NCBI GenBank assembly: GCA_002407935.1
Contig: DHPU01000071.1
Location: 4,952-41,692, forward strand
Source: Peptococcaceae bacterium UBA5356
GTDB lineage: Bacteria; Bacillota; Peptococcia; DRI-13; DTU073
Length of the DNA stretch: 36,741 bases
Direction: 5' to 3'
The notes beneath the pieces are model-generated. The model searched no databases. It was not told where the DNA came from and worked only from the letters and a program-made list of their open reading frames with translations. Positions 26,801 through 34,093 of this stretch are shown here, piece by piece. Position numbers and translations under genes: made by a program. How positions within the stretch are numbered: position 1 is the stretch's first letter; the number at the start of each line of letters is the position of its first letter.

Positions 26801-29800
26801 CACTATAATGATAAAAAAGACCCCAATTATTATGCAAGTACTTGGTACAACCTTTTACATTAACTATAATATTCTGCATGCGACCACTTAAGCTATAAGC
26901 AATAAAGCTACGATAACGAAGCGGATCATTATATGGAATGGTTAAATCAAGCACCATGTTTTTCAGTACACCGTTTCTACCCATAATATAGAATAGGTAA
27001 TACCCCTGTGTACTGGTTAAGGTATGACCCTGAAAATCCAGCTCCCCATTAAAGGGATTGCCATTCCAGTTCCACGGTCCCGCCGTCAGATTAATATCGT
27101 TGAGCACAATATATTTACCGGTCGGATTACTACCCAACTGGGTAAAATCCTGAATCTTTGCAAGACCAATAATCCTTTGCTCCGTGGTAAAAGATGTTTC
27201 AGCCAGCTTCACCTCATGATCATGTACCTCGACCCACAGCTCTAGACGGTATTCGCTTAACGCCTCCACCTGATAGGAAAAAATCGTATCCACATCAGAA
27301 CCGATCGGCTCAATTTCCCGTACGAGGGTATCCGCCGCTTCTCCCTCTTGGAACACCTTGATAATGTAACGTGGATTGTCGACGAGCAAATTTTTCTCAT
27401 CGGTAATTTCTACCCGGAGCTTAGCATTAAAATGCCTAGTATCTCCGGCAATTTCATCCAAACTGCGCAAACCGATTTTACCAAAAAGCTGATTTTCATT
27501 CTTAATTTGATAGATAGGGGTAAGCTGATAAAGTGACCGATAAGTAGTATAATCATAGCCGTTATTGAATTCGGCCGCAATAAAAGTAAAAGTATACGTT
27601 TCATCTTCCACAAGTTTAGGAAAAGACAGTCTTTCGTAAGGAGTATTCGCCTGAAGAATACTCATCCCCACAATCCTTCCATAACTGTCACTCACCAGTA
27701 GGTTAACATTGCTGAGAATCGTCTCACCAGGGTCATCAATCAGGACATCATACAGTTCAATCGAGTTAGAAACAGCAAAATATGACGGAATGAGAACCTG
27801 TGGTTCTGTCTTTAAGGTTTTAAACGTGTCGTTTTTATTAGAGGTTTTGATGTCATAGATTACAGAGCCCTGTTCTACCTCAGCCGTAATCGTGATTTGA
27901 TATTCTGTGGCCCCTAACAGATGCTCCAGTTGTATTTCCAGAGGATTTCCCTCTGTTAAGTTCTGTAATTCATCTCCCGTCAAGGAAATTGCCTTTAATT
28001 CTTCACCATCGGGCGCCGTAATTGTAATCGTTGCCTTACTGAGCAAGAAAATCAGGCTTTGGTTCGTGCGATTTTTATCCAGAGCAATGTGCAATAAAGC
28101 ACTGGTGTCGGTCAGCTCCGATATAGTGGTATCAAAAATCGCATAACCCAGTGCGGAGATCGCCAGAGTGGTAAAACGGGTTCGACCAATTTCCTGATTA
28201 AGCTGCATTCCGTCCCCATTATCCAGGTCATAATCACAATAAACAACAGCACTATAAACTTCTCCGGCGGGAAGATTAGTAAACACTATTTTTCCCCCGT
28301 TCTCCGGCAGGGCATGTTGTGTCGCGGAAGGGGAATTTCCACCGTCTTCCATTTGGATTATAGCGGGAACTAAATTACCTTCCAGATCATATAGTAAGAG
28401 CCAGCAATTCTGCATTTGCACATAATCAAGGTTTTCAATCTGCACAGAAAGCTCCGTATGAGCGACCTCATTACCGGTCAGCCGAATAACCGCTTTGGGC
28501 GGAGCCTTACAGGTATGCGTCTTTCCCACAGCCGGTGCTGTCAACGGCAATTCATTTCCGAAACGATCATAGCAGTAGAGAGTATACTCATACTCTCTAT
28601 TGGAACGTAATACCGCCGGAGTTTCATATTCAACCTTGCCGCCCTCCTGCATCTTATTTATCTGGGCGGTCTTCAGGCTATACGCACTGTTTTCGATCTG
28701 AACGGCAATTTTAGCCACGTAAGGAATCGTCGCCGAACCAACTTTCCGGGTGCTATCAGCAGGATCATCGGCAAAGGATAAATCAATTAATTGAATTCGG
28801 TCGTGAAAAATCTTCCCATTTTTAAAAGACAAGGTCATCGGAGCAAGTTTATCCAGCGAAAGAGTAGAGATCGTCTGTTCCAAAATTTTCTCTTCTACCT
28901 TCAAATTGTATTGATCTAAATAAGTAAACGACCCGATCACTTTATATTCTGTTCCGGGCGGCAACGGTCCGATCTTAACTTCACCTGCTGCCGAAACCGA
29001 TTTTCTCATATACAGACGTTCGCCGCGGTACACCTCAAAACGGATTCCGCCGGCAACAAGACTACCTTGTTCCTTAATGGTCAAGATCGATTGTAAATCA
29101 TAGATATCGGCGCTAAAAGGCTCACAAGTAATAACCGGCTTTTTGTTGGGACTATCCGGCTCCTGCTCATAGTAGTACAGCTGAGTCTCCGGCTCCGGAT
29201 CCTTCTTTTCTTCCATCATAAAGGTTTTCGGTCCGAACGTTTCCGCCTGTTTCTGTCCGTTTTTATCTAAATAAGTAAAAGTACCGGTAGCAGAATACTC
29301 CTGCCCCTTTACCAGTTCCTTAAATGTTGCTATCGCATTGGTTCCCTCCGGCTGTGCCTCGGTATAATCAGTATAAATCCATACTTGAGAGGTTCCGTCT
29401 TTAGCAGTTAAGGTTACCTGAATTTCTCCGGTAAGAGCACCCGCCGGATCCTTAATGGTCAACGTCGTGCTGGCAAGTTTTTCTTGAAGATCTAAGCGAA
29501 AATCAGACATACTAACTCGGGGTTTGCGGTAAGAGGGGGCCTTAGCATTCGCCGAATCTTTCTTACCGTCGGAGGGAGTTTCCGTATCTCCTGAATCGCC
29601 TTCCTGCTGCTTTTCATCTTTTTCCGGCTCACTTATTTTAGGTTGATCAGGGAGAGGGGGTTCTAATTCCGCCAATCCGCCGCTAAAAGTACCCTTATTC
29701 AACTTACCTAACTTTTGCAGGAACTCAAAATACGGGTACTCCCGGTCGTCAAAACGTACCAGTGCCTGTTCGTCTATGTTCTTAATCCGCCCATAATGGA

Positions 29801-30371
29801 ACTGACCATCACTTAAGGTATAATAACGAATGGAATCCTCCTGAAAATTAATGATCCCATTCATCGGAATCTGCACATCACCACAGATAGTATGTACCTC
29901 CATCTGCTTTGTATTGATGTGCATTTTGTTATTCAGTTCAAGCAAAATAAACTCTTCGGCATCAGCCCGCTCCTTATCAGCGTTAAACGATACCCCATCA
30001 CTGACATATAACCCATAATAACTGTTGACGCTCCGAAAATCGTCAGTAATCAACTTCGCACTATCATTGATGTTAAGTAAGGCGGCAGAATCATTGACAA
30101 ACAACGGATAGGCAGTGTTTAGCTTGCTTTTTTGTTCACCGGCATAAAGACTTCCGGCCAACTCGTAAAGCGGGGCCATTGCTTCCAGTTTTTCAGGCTC
30201 AACAGAGGCTTTTTTAGGCTCAATATCATCTTGCATCAGATTTCGGGTAATCTGATTGTCCGTAAGCACATATGTGCTGTTTTCCAAAAATCCGATTATT
30301 TGGAGCTGATAGAATTTGGCAAACAGTAAAGCAGCCACAATTACTATCGCTAAAGCAATGGCCTTTTTCAA
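20859..30371 (-). CDS. Giant 3170-residue GLUG-repeat surface protein linked to the F1-like ATPase cluster
   Basis: Visible architecture: an N-terminal membrane anchor (AIALAIVIVAALLFA); a unique region to about 240; an acidic Ser/Glu/Lys linker (about 245-280); Fn3/Ig-like beta domains (about 285-1060). Then come three beta-helix-like modules beginning near 1061, 1504 and 1987, each opened by a short cap such as IEDWTAIQDSMGQNYRLKED. About 20 degenerate GLUG motifs (GGIVG, GGLVG, GGIAG) lie between 1250 and 2500. A further unique domain has GSVVAFNYLTGE. A low-complexity Glu/Thr/Ser/Lys stretch (about 2960-3064) precedes LPENNG (3140-3145), a membrane helix and the basic tail YKKCRI. Most of the chain must be outside the cell. 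The start is TTG after GGGGGTG. It lies 16 nt downstream of the single-pass protein gene and appears to end the ATPase operon. Adhesion, gliding or substrate contact are possible roles; none is shown. Confidence 0.9.
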   Translation of the reverse strand: MKKAIALAIVIVAALLFAKFYQLQIIGFLENSTYVLTDNQITRNLMQDDIEPKKASVEPEKLEAMAPLYELAGSLYAGEQKSKLNTAYPLFVNDSAALLNINDSAKLITDDFRSVNSYYGLYVSDGVSFNADKERADAEEFILLELNNKMHINTKQMEVHTICGDVQIPMNGIINFQEDSIRYYTLSDGQFHYGRIKNIDEQALVRFDDREYPYFEFLQKLGKLNKGTFSGGLAELEPPLPDQPKISEPEKDEKQQEGDSGDTETPSDGKKDSANAKAPSYRKPRVSMSDFRLDLQEKLASTTLTIKDPAGALTGEIQVTLTAKDGTSQVWIYTDYTEAQPEGTNAIATFKELVKGQEYSATGTFTYLDKNGQKQAETFGPKTFMMEEKKDPEPETQLYYYEQEPDSPNKKPVITCEPFSADIYDLQSILTIKEQGSLVAGGIRFEVYRGERLYMRKSVSAAGEVKIGPLPPGTEYKVIGSFTYLDQYNLKVEEKILEQTISTLSLDKLAPMTLSFKNGKIFHDRIQLIDLSFADDPADSTRKVGSATIPYVAKIAVQIENSAYSLKTAQINKMQEGGKVEYETPAVLRSNREYEYTLYCYDRFGNELPLTAPAVGKTHTCKAPPKAVIRLTGNEVAHTELSVQIENLDYVQMQNCWLLLYDLEGNLVPAIIQMEDGGNSPSATQHALPENGGKIVFTNLPAGEVYSAVVYCDYDLDNGDGMQLNQEIGRTRFTTLAISALGYAIFDTTISELTDTSALLHIALDKNRTNQSLIFLLSKATITITAPDGEELKAISLTGDELQNLTEGNPLEIQLEHLLGATEYQITITAEVEQGSVIYDIKTSNKNDTFKTLKTEPQVLIPSYFAVSNSIELYDVLIDDPGETILSNVNLLVSDSYGRIVGMSILQANTPYERLSFPKLVEDETYTFTFIAAEFNNGYDYTTYRSLYQLTPIYQIKNENQLFGKIGLRSLDEIAGDTRHFNAKLRVEITDEKNLLVDNPRYIIKVFQEGEAADTLVREIEPIGSDVDTIFSYQVEALSEYRLELWVEVHDHEVKLAETSFTTEQRIIGLAKIQDFTQLGSNPTGKYIVLNDINLTAGPWNWNGNPFNGELDFQGHTLTSTQGYYLFYIMGRNGVLKNMVLDLTIPYNDPLRYRSFIAYSLSGRMQNIIVNVKGCTKYLHNNWGLFYHYSGVSCVVENFVINLESPLYAWDTFGCVAAHNNGTIRNGYIYGTDIQLPDIAVEGGYTASTFGGIVANNNLAGRVENVFNLVNIHTGTEVTPSKNSFGTIASINNGIVKGAFTTGEVYFGNNQDLRYGPAVGSEGGKRQTAACYISERSTYQNTYNTKATKETLYDPLWHQAMLGNAFEIEEPVLLGYYPRLKMPACMPAQAYLPLPELDVVNTVELASVMVEEQHEDYAIAVFTFKNPGAYNIKKVAVEYLNATVIEESQVDKDELSRVKVRLDNPTGYYSRYSVMYIGYSISASGSPIIRNYQKGERLVNAEFFKPIRTIEDWTAIQDSMGQNYRLKEDLDFNNVPQAAIRLGKSDGVQFTGKLDGGIYDEKEKLIGLRTIRNIDLSGGLGGVITNLAGSVSNLRAEKLFLESPTDGYVGFVRRTQSGALIDNVHLDSIRVQGNNMAGGIVGLCNYASVRNCSVNRLVLKDASAMAVRVGGIAGQASYSMIKNCYVYGLDLRIEKAKTGDGAGGILGYADYTEMGDCYAVGSIRTTAQNAGGLIGRANAGCILQNMWSDVDIVTDVDYLGGMVGFYSVDTAGMLVNTLVLGDLYSSVATAGNIRRIIGNSSDMGNGFAWSGQCINGEIPYEADGTTFVRDGAEILSGEQLRLARTYIKIIELGDSFDYTRVEDGILPQLYSTEGELLPYQTDHKLDENPKIEITDVTAQLVGNQYMIQVSISHHSGIIIENANFDYLHVNTEVVPVNDVSTILRCTVIGAPERYLDSYQLNGIRYNGGKVYSVLAQICFENPFYIDIPNVDAWQTVMTERRSNFENFRITGNLDFGNRPDIIYDVNVNRIVGSKDADGQYTTIRNISIPFADTSQGFINTVNASVSNLQFENITLTNKKGGGSNVGIIGKCLGNVEQVEFYNVNIDGLSASRVGCIGYSGGNITDVSAEDVIVKSTGDYVGGLVGQAYNSVLSRLSLSTKEMVVSEVSGRHYVGSLAGYVYGDISYSITENVSVTGTGNYVGGIAGYATPIIGGDIITNEQLSVKKAYIKGVNHVGGIVGQGKLRNNDNWSTLSLAEESIIIGTGGYVGGLMGQPGDRNRNGLVRNCQIFGGYNVGGIMGNSAGSWKFFVLDSTISTIYDPKYGELTGSAVPSPPNSTHNTNIGGVSARVTMGSGNISMSGAVNCIIGAQGADNVGGIYGYCSQSSNNFFCLDSTVYGRNNIGGLVGYHRACPVYNCQSNAEVIATGENAGGMSGYMYINRELDGTRVPRLVGNYYVGNVTAADYAGGLVGRTSAALSGDNSRLIVAANVTAKGSHGNIIGNQAGGSFTYLRIYNNSTLSVEGAPGRTAADIYASAPQSSAGMKLVTSVQLENQSTYTSLGSYFSTVYRNYTSLNYNYMPYLRYSGATMPYQEGKDETGAYNPVKSYRGGIPIPTGSVAPQMLTPSMMFNMAPEPQELPVPDFYAAGVDKLNIEFNKVNEYTGFIVSANGSNLIEQQIDQRVYTLDYDFSTSLKVTVTDGRQEQHYQVDPLSLRRNILTWDTDYYYITDLGVQSGKTGLLAGDFIHLYGGQGLIASGKICDLGDGSIIKENVAIALCEQVQPLYSFKYNDYSIKTYKNYSESNRGGETVIRELQLLVKNGRLAALDPTLPVVYDGVILDSAGSTEYMTVLGTDGILADLKEQIRLPKDFKNYDIVQMSNNIQCSAPYVLVRYQNGSVVAFNYLTGEILSVETVKSDISLVEYAKDFFKAKWGSVMSDISDGYLQLVKLEKTLSVSPSLDKLETGDKSDGKNTDGTPNRQEPDGEETDGDSAGGSAEDVDSAQNMGSKQNAESAQNIKPEEKANITGESTETVSQPKEVEPEKTNKEVKGSGKSALGETADVEATETAQGKTAAGDLAKPEPLIHSYVPVYDAKLGEYLLYEEKNLLEASEERLTSVNEQLKTASVVVKSQKKEQEKQAILPENNGILLLSLIAISIVALLLYIYYKKCRI
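22868..26621 (-). repeat. GLUG-motif repeat array within the giant protein
   Basis: About 20 degenerate repeats of the form (V/A)GG(I/L/M)(V/A/I)G, followed by NCxV or DSxV strands and spaced about 30-60 residues, are visible. Examples are AGGIVGLCNYASVRNCSV, VGGIAGQASYSMIKNCYV, AGGILGYADYTEMGDCYA and VGGLVGQAYNSVLSRL. The array is split by non-GLUG beta segments near residues 1290-1500 and 1840-1990. GLUG repeats are known from secreted and surface proteins and fit a right-handed beta-helix. Confidence 0.8.
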
Positions 30372-30387
30372 CTCGACACCCCCAATC

Positions 30388-31113
30388 CTATTCTAATTCT
30401 TTTAATGTCGAAGGCTGGGCAAAAAGCATTTGCTCTTTCCCATCCGCCCTACAGAGAATATCCGTACTTAAATTGATACTATACCCGCTTTCTGTTTCTG
30501 CCATGACCTTACAAACTCCTGTATCCTCCAGAATACACTGACCAACCTGTGGAGAATACAGCTCCAGCCTTTGATTATAAATCACAACAGCATAGGAAAA
30601 CGGCTCTAAAACGACTAACCTGTCCCGCCATTTCACGGTGGTTTTTTCCAAAAAAAGATATAGGTCCGTCCCGTTATGTAAAAAGCCGCCACTTAACGGA
30701 AGCTTGTGCTTACCGTTTTGGACGAAAATCTCGTTTTCTTCCTTATATAACTCCGTAAAATAGTCTACTTTACCAAATCTATTCTCAGAAGGGCAATAAG
30801 CAACCATTACCATGGGAAGAAGCACTCGCTCCCGCTCCTTGTAATAAAGCGGCGCTTCCTCAAGTAAAAGCTCTTTGTTCCCATTTTTCAAAATAAGGTC
30901 CTTCTCGGTTTTAATGAGCTGGGAAGGACTCGGATAATCGAAACGGTAACCGGTATCATAGCGGTACAAATCAGCCTTAATCGTCCGTCTGTCCATATGC
31001 AGAATATATACCGCAACTATCGCTATAACGCCAATGCAAATGAGCAGAATTACGGATAACACCAACTTGTCCTTTTTCTTTTTCTTTTTATGTTTATATT
31101 TTCGTAACAACAT
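30388..31113 (-). CDS. Single-pass membrane protein with polybasic N-terminus, ATPase-cluster accessory
   Basis: I do not recognise a family. From the ATG at 31113 (GAGGAG 8 nt before it) the protein is 241 residues. A strongly basic cytoplasmic start (LLRKYKHKKKKKKDK) precedes one helix (LVLSVILLICIGVIAIVAVYIL) and about 195 extracytoplasmic residues predicted to be mostly beta strands (GTDLYLFLEKTTVKWRD, PFSYAVVIYNQRLELYS). It overlaps the five-helix gene by 20 nt and is followed 16 nt later by the giant protein gene. The outer part may share a fold with the N-terminal region of the giant protein (both have a short strand-rich domain after the anchor), but the similarity is too weak to claim. 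A linker between the ATPase and the surface protein is a plausible guess. Confidence 0.8.
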   Translation of the reverse strand: MLLRKYKHKKKKKKDKLVLSVILLICIGVIAIVAVYILHMDRRTIKADLYRYDTGYRFDYPSPSQLIKTEKDLILKNGNKELLLEEAPLYYKERERVLLPMVMVAYCPSENRFGKVDYFTELYKEENEIFVQNGKHKLPLSGGFLHNGTDLYLFLEKTTVKWRDRLVVLEPFSYAVVIYNQRLELYSPQVGQCILEDTGVCKVMAETESGYSINLSTDILCRADGKEQMLFAQPSTLKELE

Positions 31114-31633
31114 CGGTTCCACTCCTCTTCTCATATACCAACCTGCTCACATCACGCAGTAAAAAATAAGCTGAATAAACGCTAATAAACAAGGTAAGCA
31201 GTACATAAACAGCCATCGTGCGCCAATCAAATCGTATCTCCTGCAAAAAGCCGATTAAAATGTTTCCCACTAATAAAGCGACAAAGATAATCACACTATT
31301 CAACAGATCAAACAACAATCCCCCTACCCGGAAATGAAGAATATTGTAAAGGAGGCACAATATAACGAAAAGGTAAATATGCGCCGTTTCTATCTCCACA
31401 CAAAAAGCTGCCGCACTAATTACAAAAAAGCATCGCAAAAATGCCACACAAAGCCAGAGAATCTCCCCGGTATGCAAATTGATAAACAGCCCTAAAAATT
31501 TAATCCGTTTCTGATGCCATTGTAAATTTCGACAAAGTAAAAAACCGAACATTCCTAACAATAATCCCATAAGTAAGGTAAATATAATCAGCCAATTGAA
31601 ATCGAGAATTACAGGTAAGATTTTAGCCCACAT
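31094..31633 (-). CDS. Five-helix membrane protein of the ATPase cluster
   Basis: No family recognised. The 179-residue product has about five hydrophobic segments: residues 8-34, 57-78, 84-102, 106-133 and 140-164. Arg67 lies inside the second hydrophobic segment (LWLCVAFLRCFFVISAAAF). The gene overlaps the epsilon-like gene by 11 nt and the single-pass gene by 20 nt, so it is clearly part of the operon. It occupies the position after epsilon and could be the membrane partner that replaces the a subunit as a stator, but it shows none of the a-subunit signatures. This is inference from position and topology only. Confidence 0.8.
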   Translation of the reverse strand: MWAKILPVILDFNWLIIFTLLMGLLLGMFGFLLCRNLQWHQKRIKFLGLFINLHTGEILWLCVAFLRCFFVISAAAFCVEIETAHIYLFVILCLLYNILHFRVGGLLFDLLNSVIIFVALLVGNILIGFLQEIRFDWRTMAVYVLLTLFISVYSAYFLLRDVSRLVYEKRSGTDVVTKI

Positions 31634-31922
31634 GTGAATCCTCCTTTACCAGCAAGGAAAAAACATTGTGTTTATGACAGAAAAAACCTTGGATATCCTC
31701 CAGATCAATCTTCTGCTCCTCCCCCACAAAGCTGACACTACCCTGAATCTCACCAATAATCGGCATATAATCCTCCATGATCAGTAAATTATACTTAATA
31801 CTTTTTACACGAATCATGTGGATATTGCGGTACACTTGCAGCCCTTTTGCAAAACTGGAAACTCGTACCTCCATCCCTTTTTCATCGGTATCACTATGCT
31901 TTTTTTCATTCACCATCATCAA
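31623..31922 (-). CDS. F1 epsilon-like subunit, beta-sandwich domain only
   Basis: In F-ATPases epsilon sits on gamma and the c-ring. Here, 27 nt after beta and in the position where epsilon belongs, a 99-residue protein matches the N-terminal beta-sandwich of epsilon by pattern. HMIRVKSIKYNLLIMEDYMPIIGEIQGSV corresponds to the 'svvlptedGelGILpgHaplitaL' stretch, and the closing strands GFFCHKHNVFSLLVKE to 'gGflevknnvvtVLa'. The C-terminal two-helix inhibitory domain is absent. Similarity is weak, and the call leans on gene order. The product begins with three successive Met codons; which is used is unclear. Confidence 0.65.
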   Translation of the reverse strand: MMMVNEKKHSDTDEKGMEVRVSSFAKGLQVYRNIHMIRVKSIKYNLLIMEDYMPIIGEIQGSVSFVGEEQKIDLEDIQGFFCHKHNVFSLLVKEDSHVG

Positions 31923-31949
31923 AATCCCCCGCTTTCAAAACCGACAGGC

Positions 31950-33305
31950 TCATGTCTTCGGTATTGCACCCACATAAGAGAAAATACTCTCATCCTCATC
32001 GTCATATTTTCCCGAAAGAATAGCCTCTACATCGTCCAACACGTCAGCAACATTTACAAATTTGCCCGGTATTCCCGTGAACTGCTCTGATACGAACATC
32101 GGTTGAGTGAAATAATTACGTAGTTTTCTGGAACGGTAAAAGATATTGTAATTTTCCTCTGAAAGCTCCTCTATTCCTAGTACTGCTACAATTTTCTCTA
32201 ATTCCTGATAATGCGAAAGATGGCGAATAACCTCATTGACAAGCGAGTAATGGCGCTGTCCCACCTTTTCAACCGTAACCAGCCTGCTCGTAGTATGAAA
32301 AACATCAATGGCAGGATATAGCCCCTTTTCAGCCATCTTACGGTCAAGCACTACCTGGCCATCTAAATGCGAGAGGATCGCATTCACCGCCGCATCGGTG
32401 AGATCATCCGCCGGAATATAAATGGCCTGAAATGAAGTCACTGAACCATCCTTAGTAGAGTTAATGCGCTCTTCTACTTCACTGACATCGGAAAGCAGGG
32501 TAGTCGAATAACCATTATCAATCAACATATGACCAAGCTCGGCAGAAATTTCGCTATTGGCCTGAATCATCCGATACATGTTATCAATAAACAGCAATAC
32601 ATCCTGTTTCTTTTCATCACGCAGATATTCAGCCAGCGTTAACCCACTATAGACTGCGCGTGAACGTGCCATAGGGCTTTCGCCCATCTGTCCAAAAGCG
32701 ATCGACAATTTATCCAGAAGTTCACTTTCCAACATCTCATCATAGAGCTCTTTTCCCTCACGGGAACGCTCGCCGATACCGACAAACACCGAATTAGAAC
32801 CGAATCCCTTATAAACATTGTTAATTAATTCTTTGATCAGTACAGTTTTGCCGACACCTGCGCCACCGAGCAGACCCATTTTAAAACCCTTCTGCATCGG
32901 TGCAAAAAAATCAAGCACCTTGATCCCCGTCCACAGAATATCACCGTCAATCTCTATTTCAGACAGGGTAAGATTTTTCAGATAAATGTTCTTAGTGCCG
33001 GACGATTCAATCGTCTGATCGTCAAGAGGCTCTCCAAACGCACTGAATACTCTCCCTAAAATCTGGTCGGAATATTCAATCTGCAGACCGCCCTTTTGTA
33101 AATAGACATCCAGCCCTTTTTTCAGACCGTTTACACTATTAAGCGGGATCGCCAGCGCAACGCCGCCGTCAATCTGCGCCACCTCAAAGCGGTCACGGCG
33201 TCCATCCTGTTCCGTCCAGACGATATCCCTGATATTAATTTCCTTACTATCCAACAAAATATCAACCCGCAAATTGGATATCGAGATAATTTTTCCTATT
33301 CTCAT
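31950..33305 (-). CDS. atpD: F1-like ATPase beta subunit (catalytic), divergent paralogue
   Basis: The beta subunit carries the catalytic sites of the F1 head. The 451-residue product keeps Walker A GGAGVGKT (147-154), the catalytic Glu in GERSREG (Glu179), Walker B VLLFIDN (Asp241), PADDLTD, the adenine-stacking Tyr in KGLYPAID (Tyr330) and a DELSEED-like torque loop EELSEEN (379-385). It should therefore hydrolyse ATP. It is shorter than typical beta (about 460-470) and diverges elsewhere, for example in QIDGGVALAIPLNSVNG and DIFAP-type segments. It overlaps gamma by 4 nt. Gene order c, b/delta, alpha, gamma, beta, epsilon is that of an F-type operon, but the partners make an ordinary ATP synthase unlikely. 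Confidence 0.92.
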   Translation of the reverse strand: MRIGKIISISNLRVDILLDSKEINIRDIVWTEQDGRRDRFEVAQIDGGVALAIPLNSVNGLKKGLDVYLQKGGLQIEYSDQILGRVFSAFGEPLDDQTIESSGTKNIYLKNLTLSEIEIDGDILWTGIKVLDFFAPMQKGFKMGLLGGAGVGKTVLIKELINNVYKGFGSNSVFVGIGERSREGKELYDEMLESELLDKLSIAFGQMGESPMARSRAVYSGLTLAEYLRDEKKQDVLLFIDNMYRMIQANSEISAELGHMLIDNGYSTTLLSDVSEVEERINSTKDGSVTSFQAIYIPADDLTDAAVNAILSHLDGQVVLDRKMAEKGLYPAIDVFHTTSRLVTVEKVGQRHYSLVNEVIRHLSHYQELEKIVAVLGIEELSEENYNIFYRSRKLRNYFTQPMFVSEQFTGIPGKFVNVADVLDDVEAILSGKYDDEDESIFSYVGAIPKT

Positions 33306-34093
33306 AGGCGTTTTCCTCCAAACCCTTTCTTTTTCAAATAGCTGTCAAGTAGCTTTTTAAACGTCTTCTGCTTGGCCAGCTTACGCAGCTCCCGCAACTC
33401 CTCCTCCTGCCACTCATCAATTTTTTTCAGCGACTCAGAAGTGGCATTTTGACGCATGATATTTTCTGAAGCAAAGCTGTTCACTGCGGCGATTTTTACC
33501 TCATAATTGACATAGGACAAAACTAAGCTTATCAGCAGCTCATCCACCTTGCCTTCCACGACAAAATCCTCCGTATACTCAAGCTCTCTCTGTTTTTCCA
33601 AAGAGATCGGAAAGATCGGTTTCTTACACAACCTGATGTCACAAGCATTGTGATAATGGTTATAAATAACGTTAATCGCACTATGACGTAACTTCAGAAG
33701 GCTGTGCTCAAGCTGCTCCTCTACACCAGAATAATCCGTATCAAATACCTCTCTTGTCATGCGGAGCAACACCTTCGGACGTGTGGTACTCAACTTTTTG
33801 CCAATAACGATCTTTTCGGAAGCATCGTCCTCCAACATCAGACCGTTTACCTGGGAATTAATGCCGCCGCAAAAGCCGTAATCACTTCCGATATAGATGT
33901 TGAGTGCCGGTTTAGATGGATTAACTTTCAGCGTATGCTTATCAAGGATAAAATTACGGTTATTAATGATCATATCAATCATCTCGCTAATCTCTTGTTC
34001 CATTCGAAAATATTTTTGCGCCTTTTTACGGGCCGCTTCAACATGCAGCAAGGCATGAAAGTTCATCGCCTTTACAATAAGTTTGATGTTCAT
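33302..34093 (-). CDS. atpG: F1-like ATPase gamma subunit
   Basis: Gamma is the central rotor shaft of F1. The 263-residue product has the expected plan. An N-terminal helix (residues 1-45) and a C-terminal helix (about 205-255, containing SFASENIMRQNATSESLKKI) would form the coiled-coil shaft. A Rossmann-like middle contains YIGSDYGFCGGINSQV, matching the 'SDRGLCGGLN' motif of gamma. It is slightly shorter than the usual 285-290. It overlaps both alpha and beta by 4 nt (ATGA), so the three head proteins are translationally coupled. The presence of gamma argues for true rotation rather than a static ATPase. Confidence 0.88.
   Translation of the reverse strand: MNIKLIVKAMNFHALLHVEAARKKAQKYFRMEQEISEMIDMIINNRNFILDKHTLKVNPSKPALNIYIGSDYGFCGGINSQVNGLMLEDDASEKIVIGKKLSTTRPKVLLRMTREVFDTDYSGVEEQLEHSLLKLRHSAINVIYNHYHNACDIRLCKKPIFPISLEKQRELEYTEDFVVEGKVDELLISLVLSYVNYEVKIAAVNSFASENIMRQNATSESLKKIDEWQEEELRELRKLAKQKTFKKLLDSYLKKKGFGGKRL

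Noticed and set aside
22257..30329. Several open frames of 60-140 codons on the strand opposite the giant gene
   Set aside because: They have no recognisable motifs or ribosome sites and are shadows of a continuous 3170-codon gene.
31094..31633. Calling the five-helix protein the F0 a subunit
   Set aside because: It has an intramembrane Arg but none of the a-subunit signature sequence, and it lies after epsilon rather than before c.
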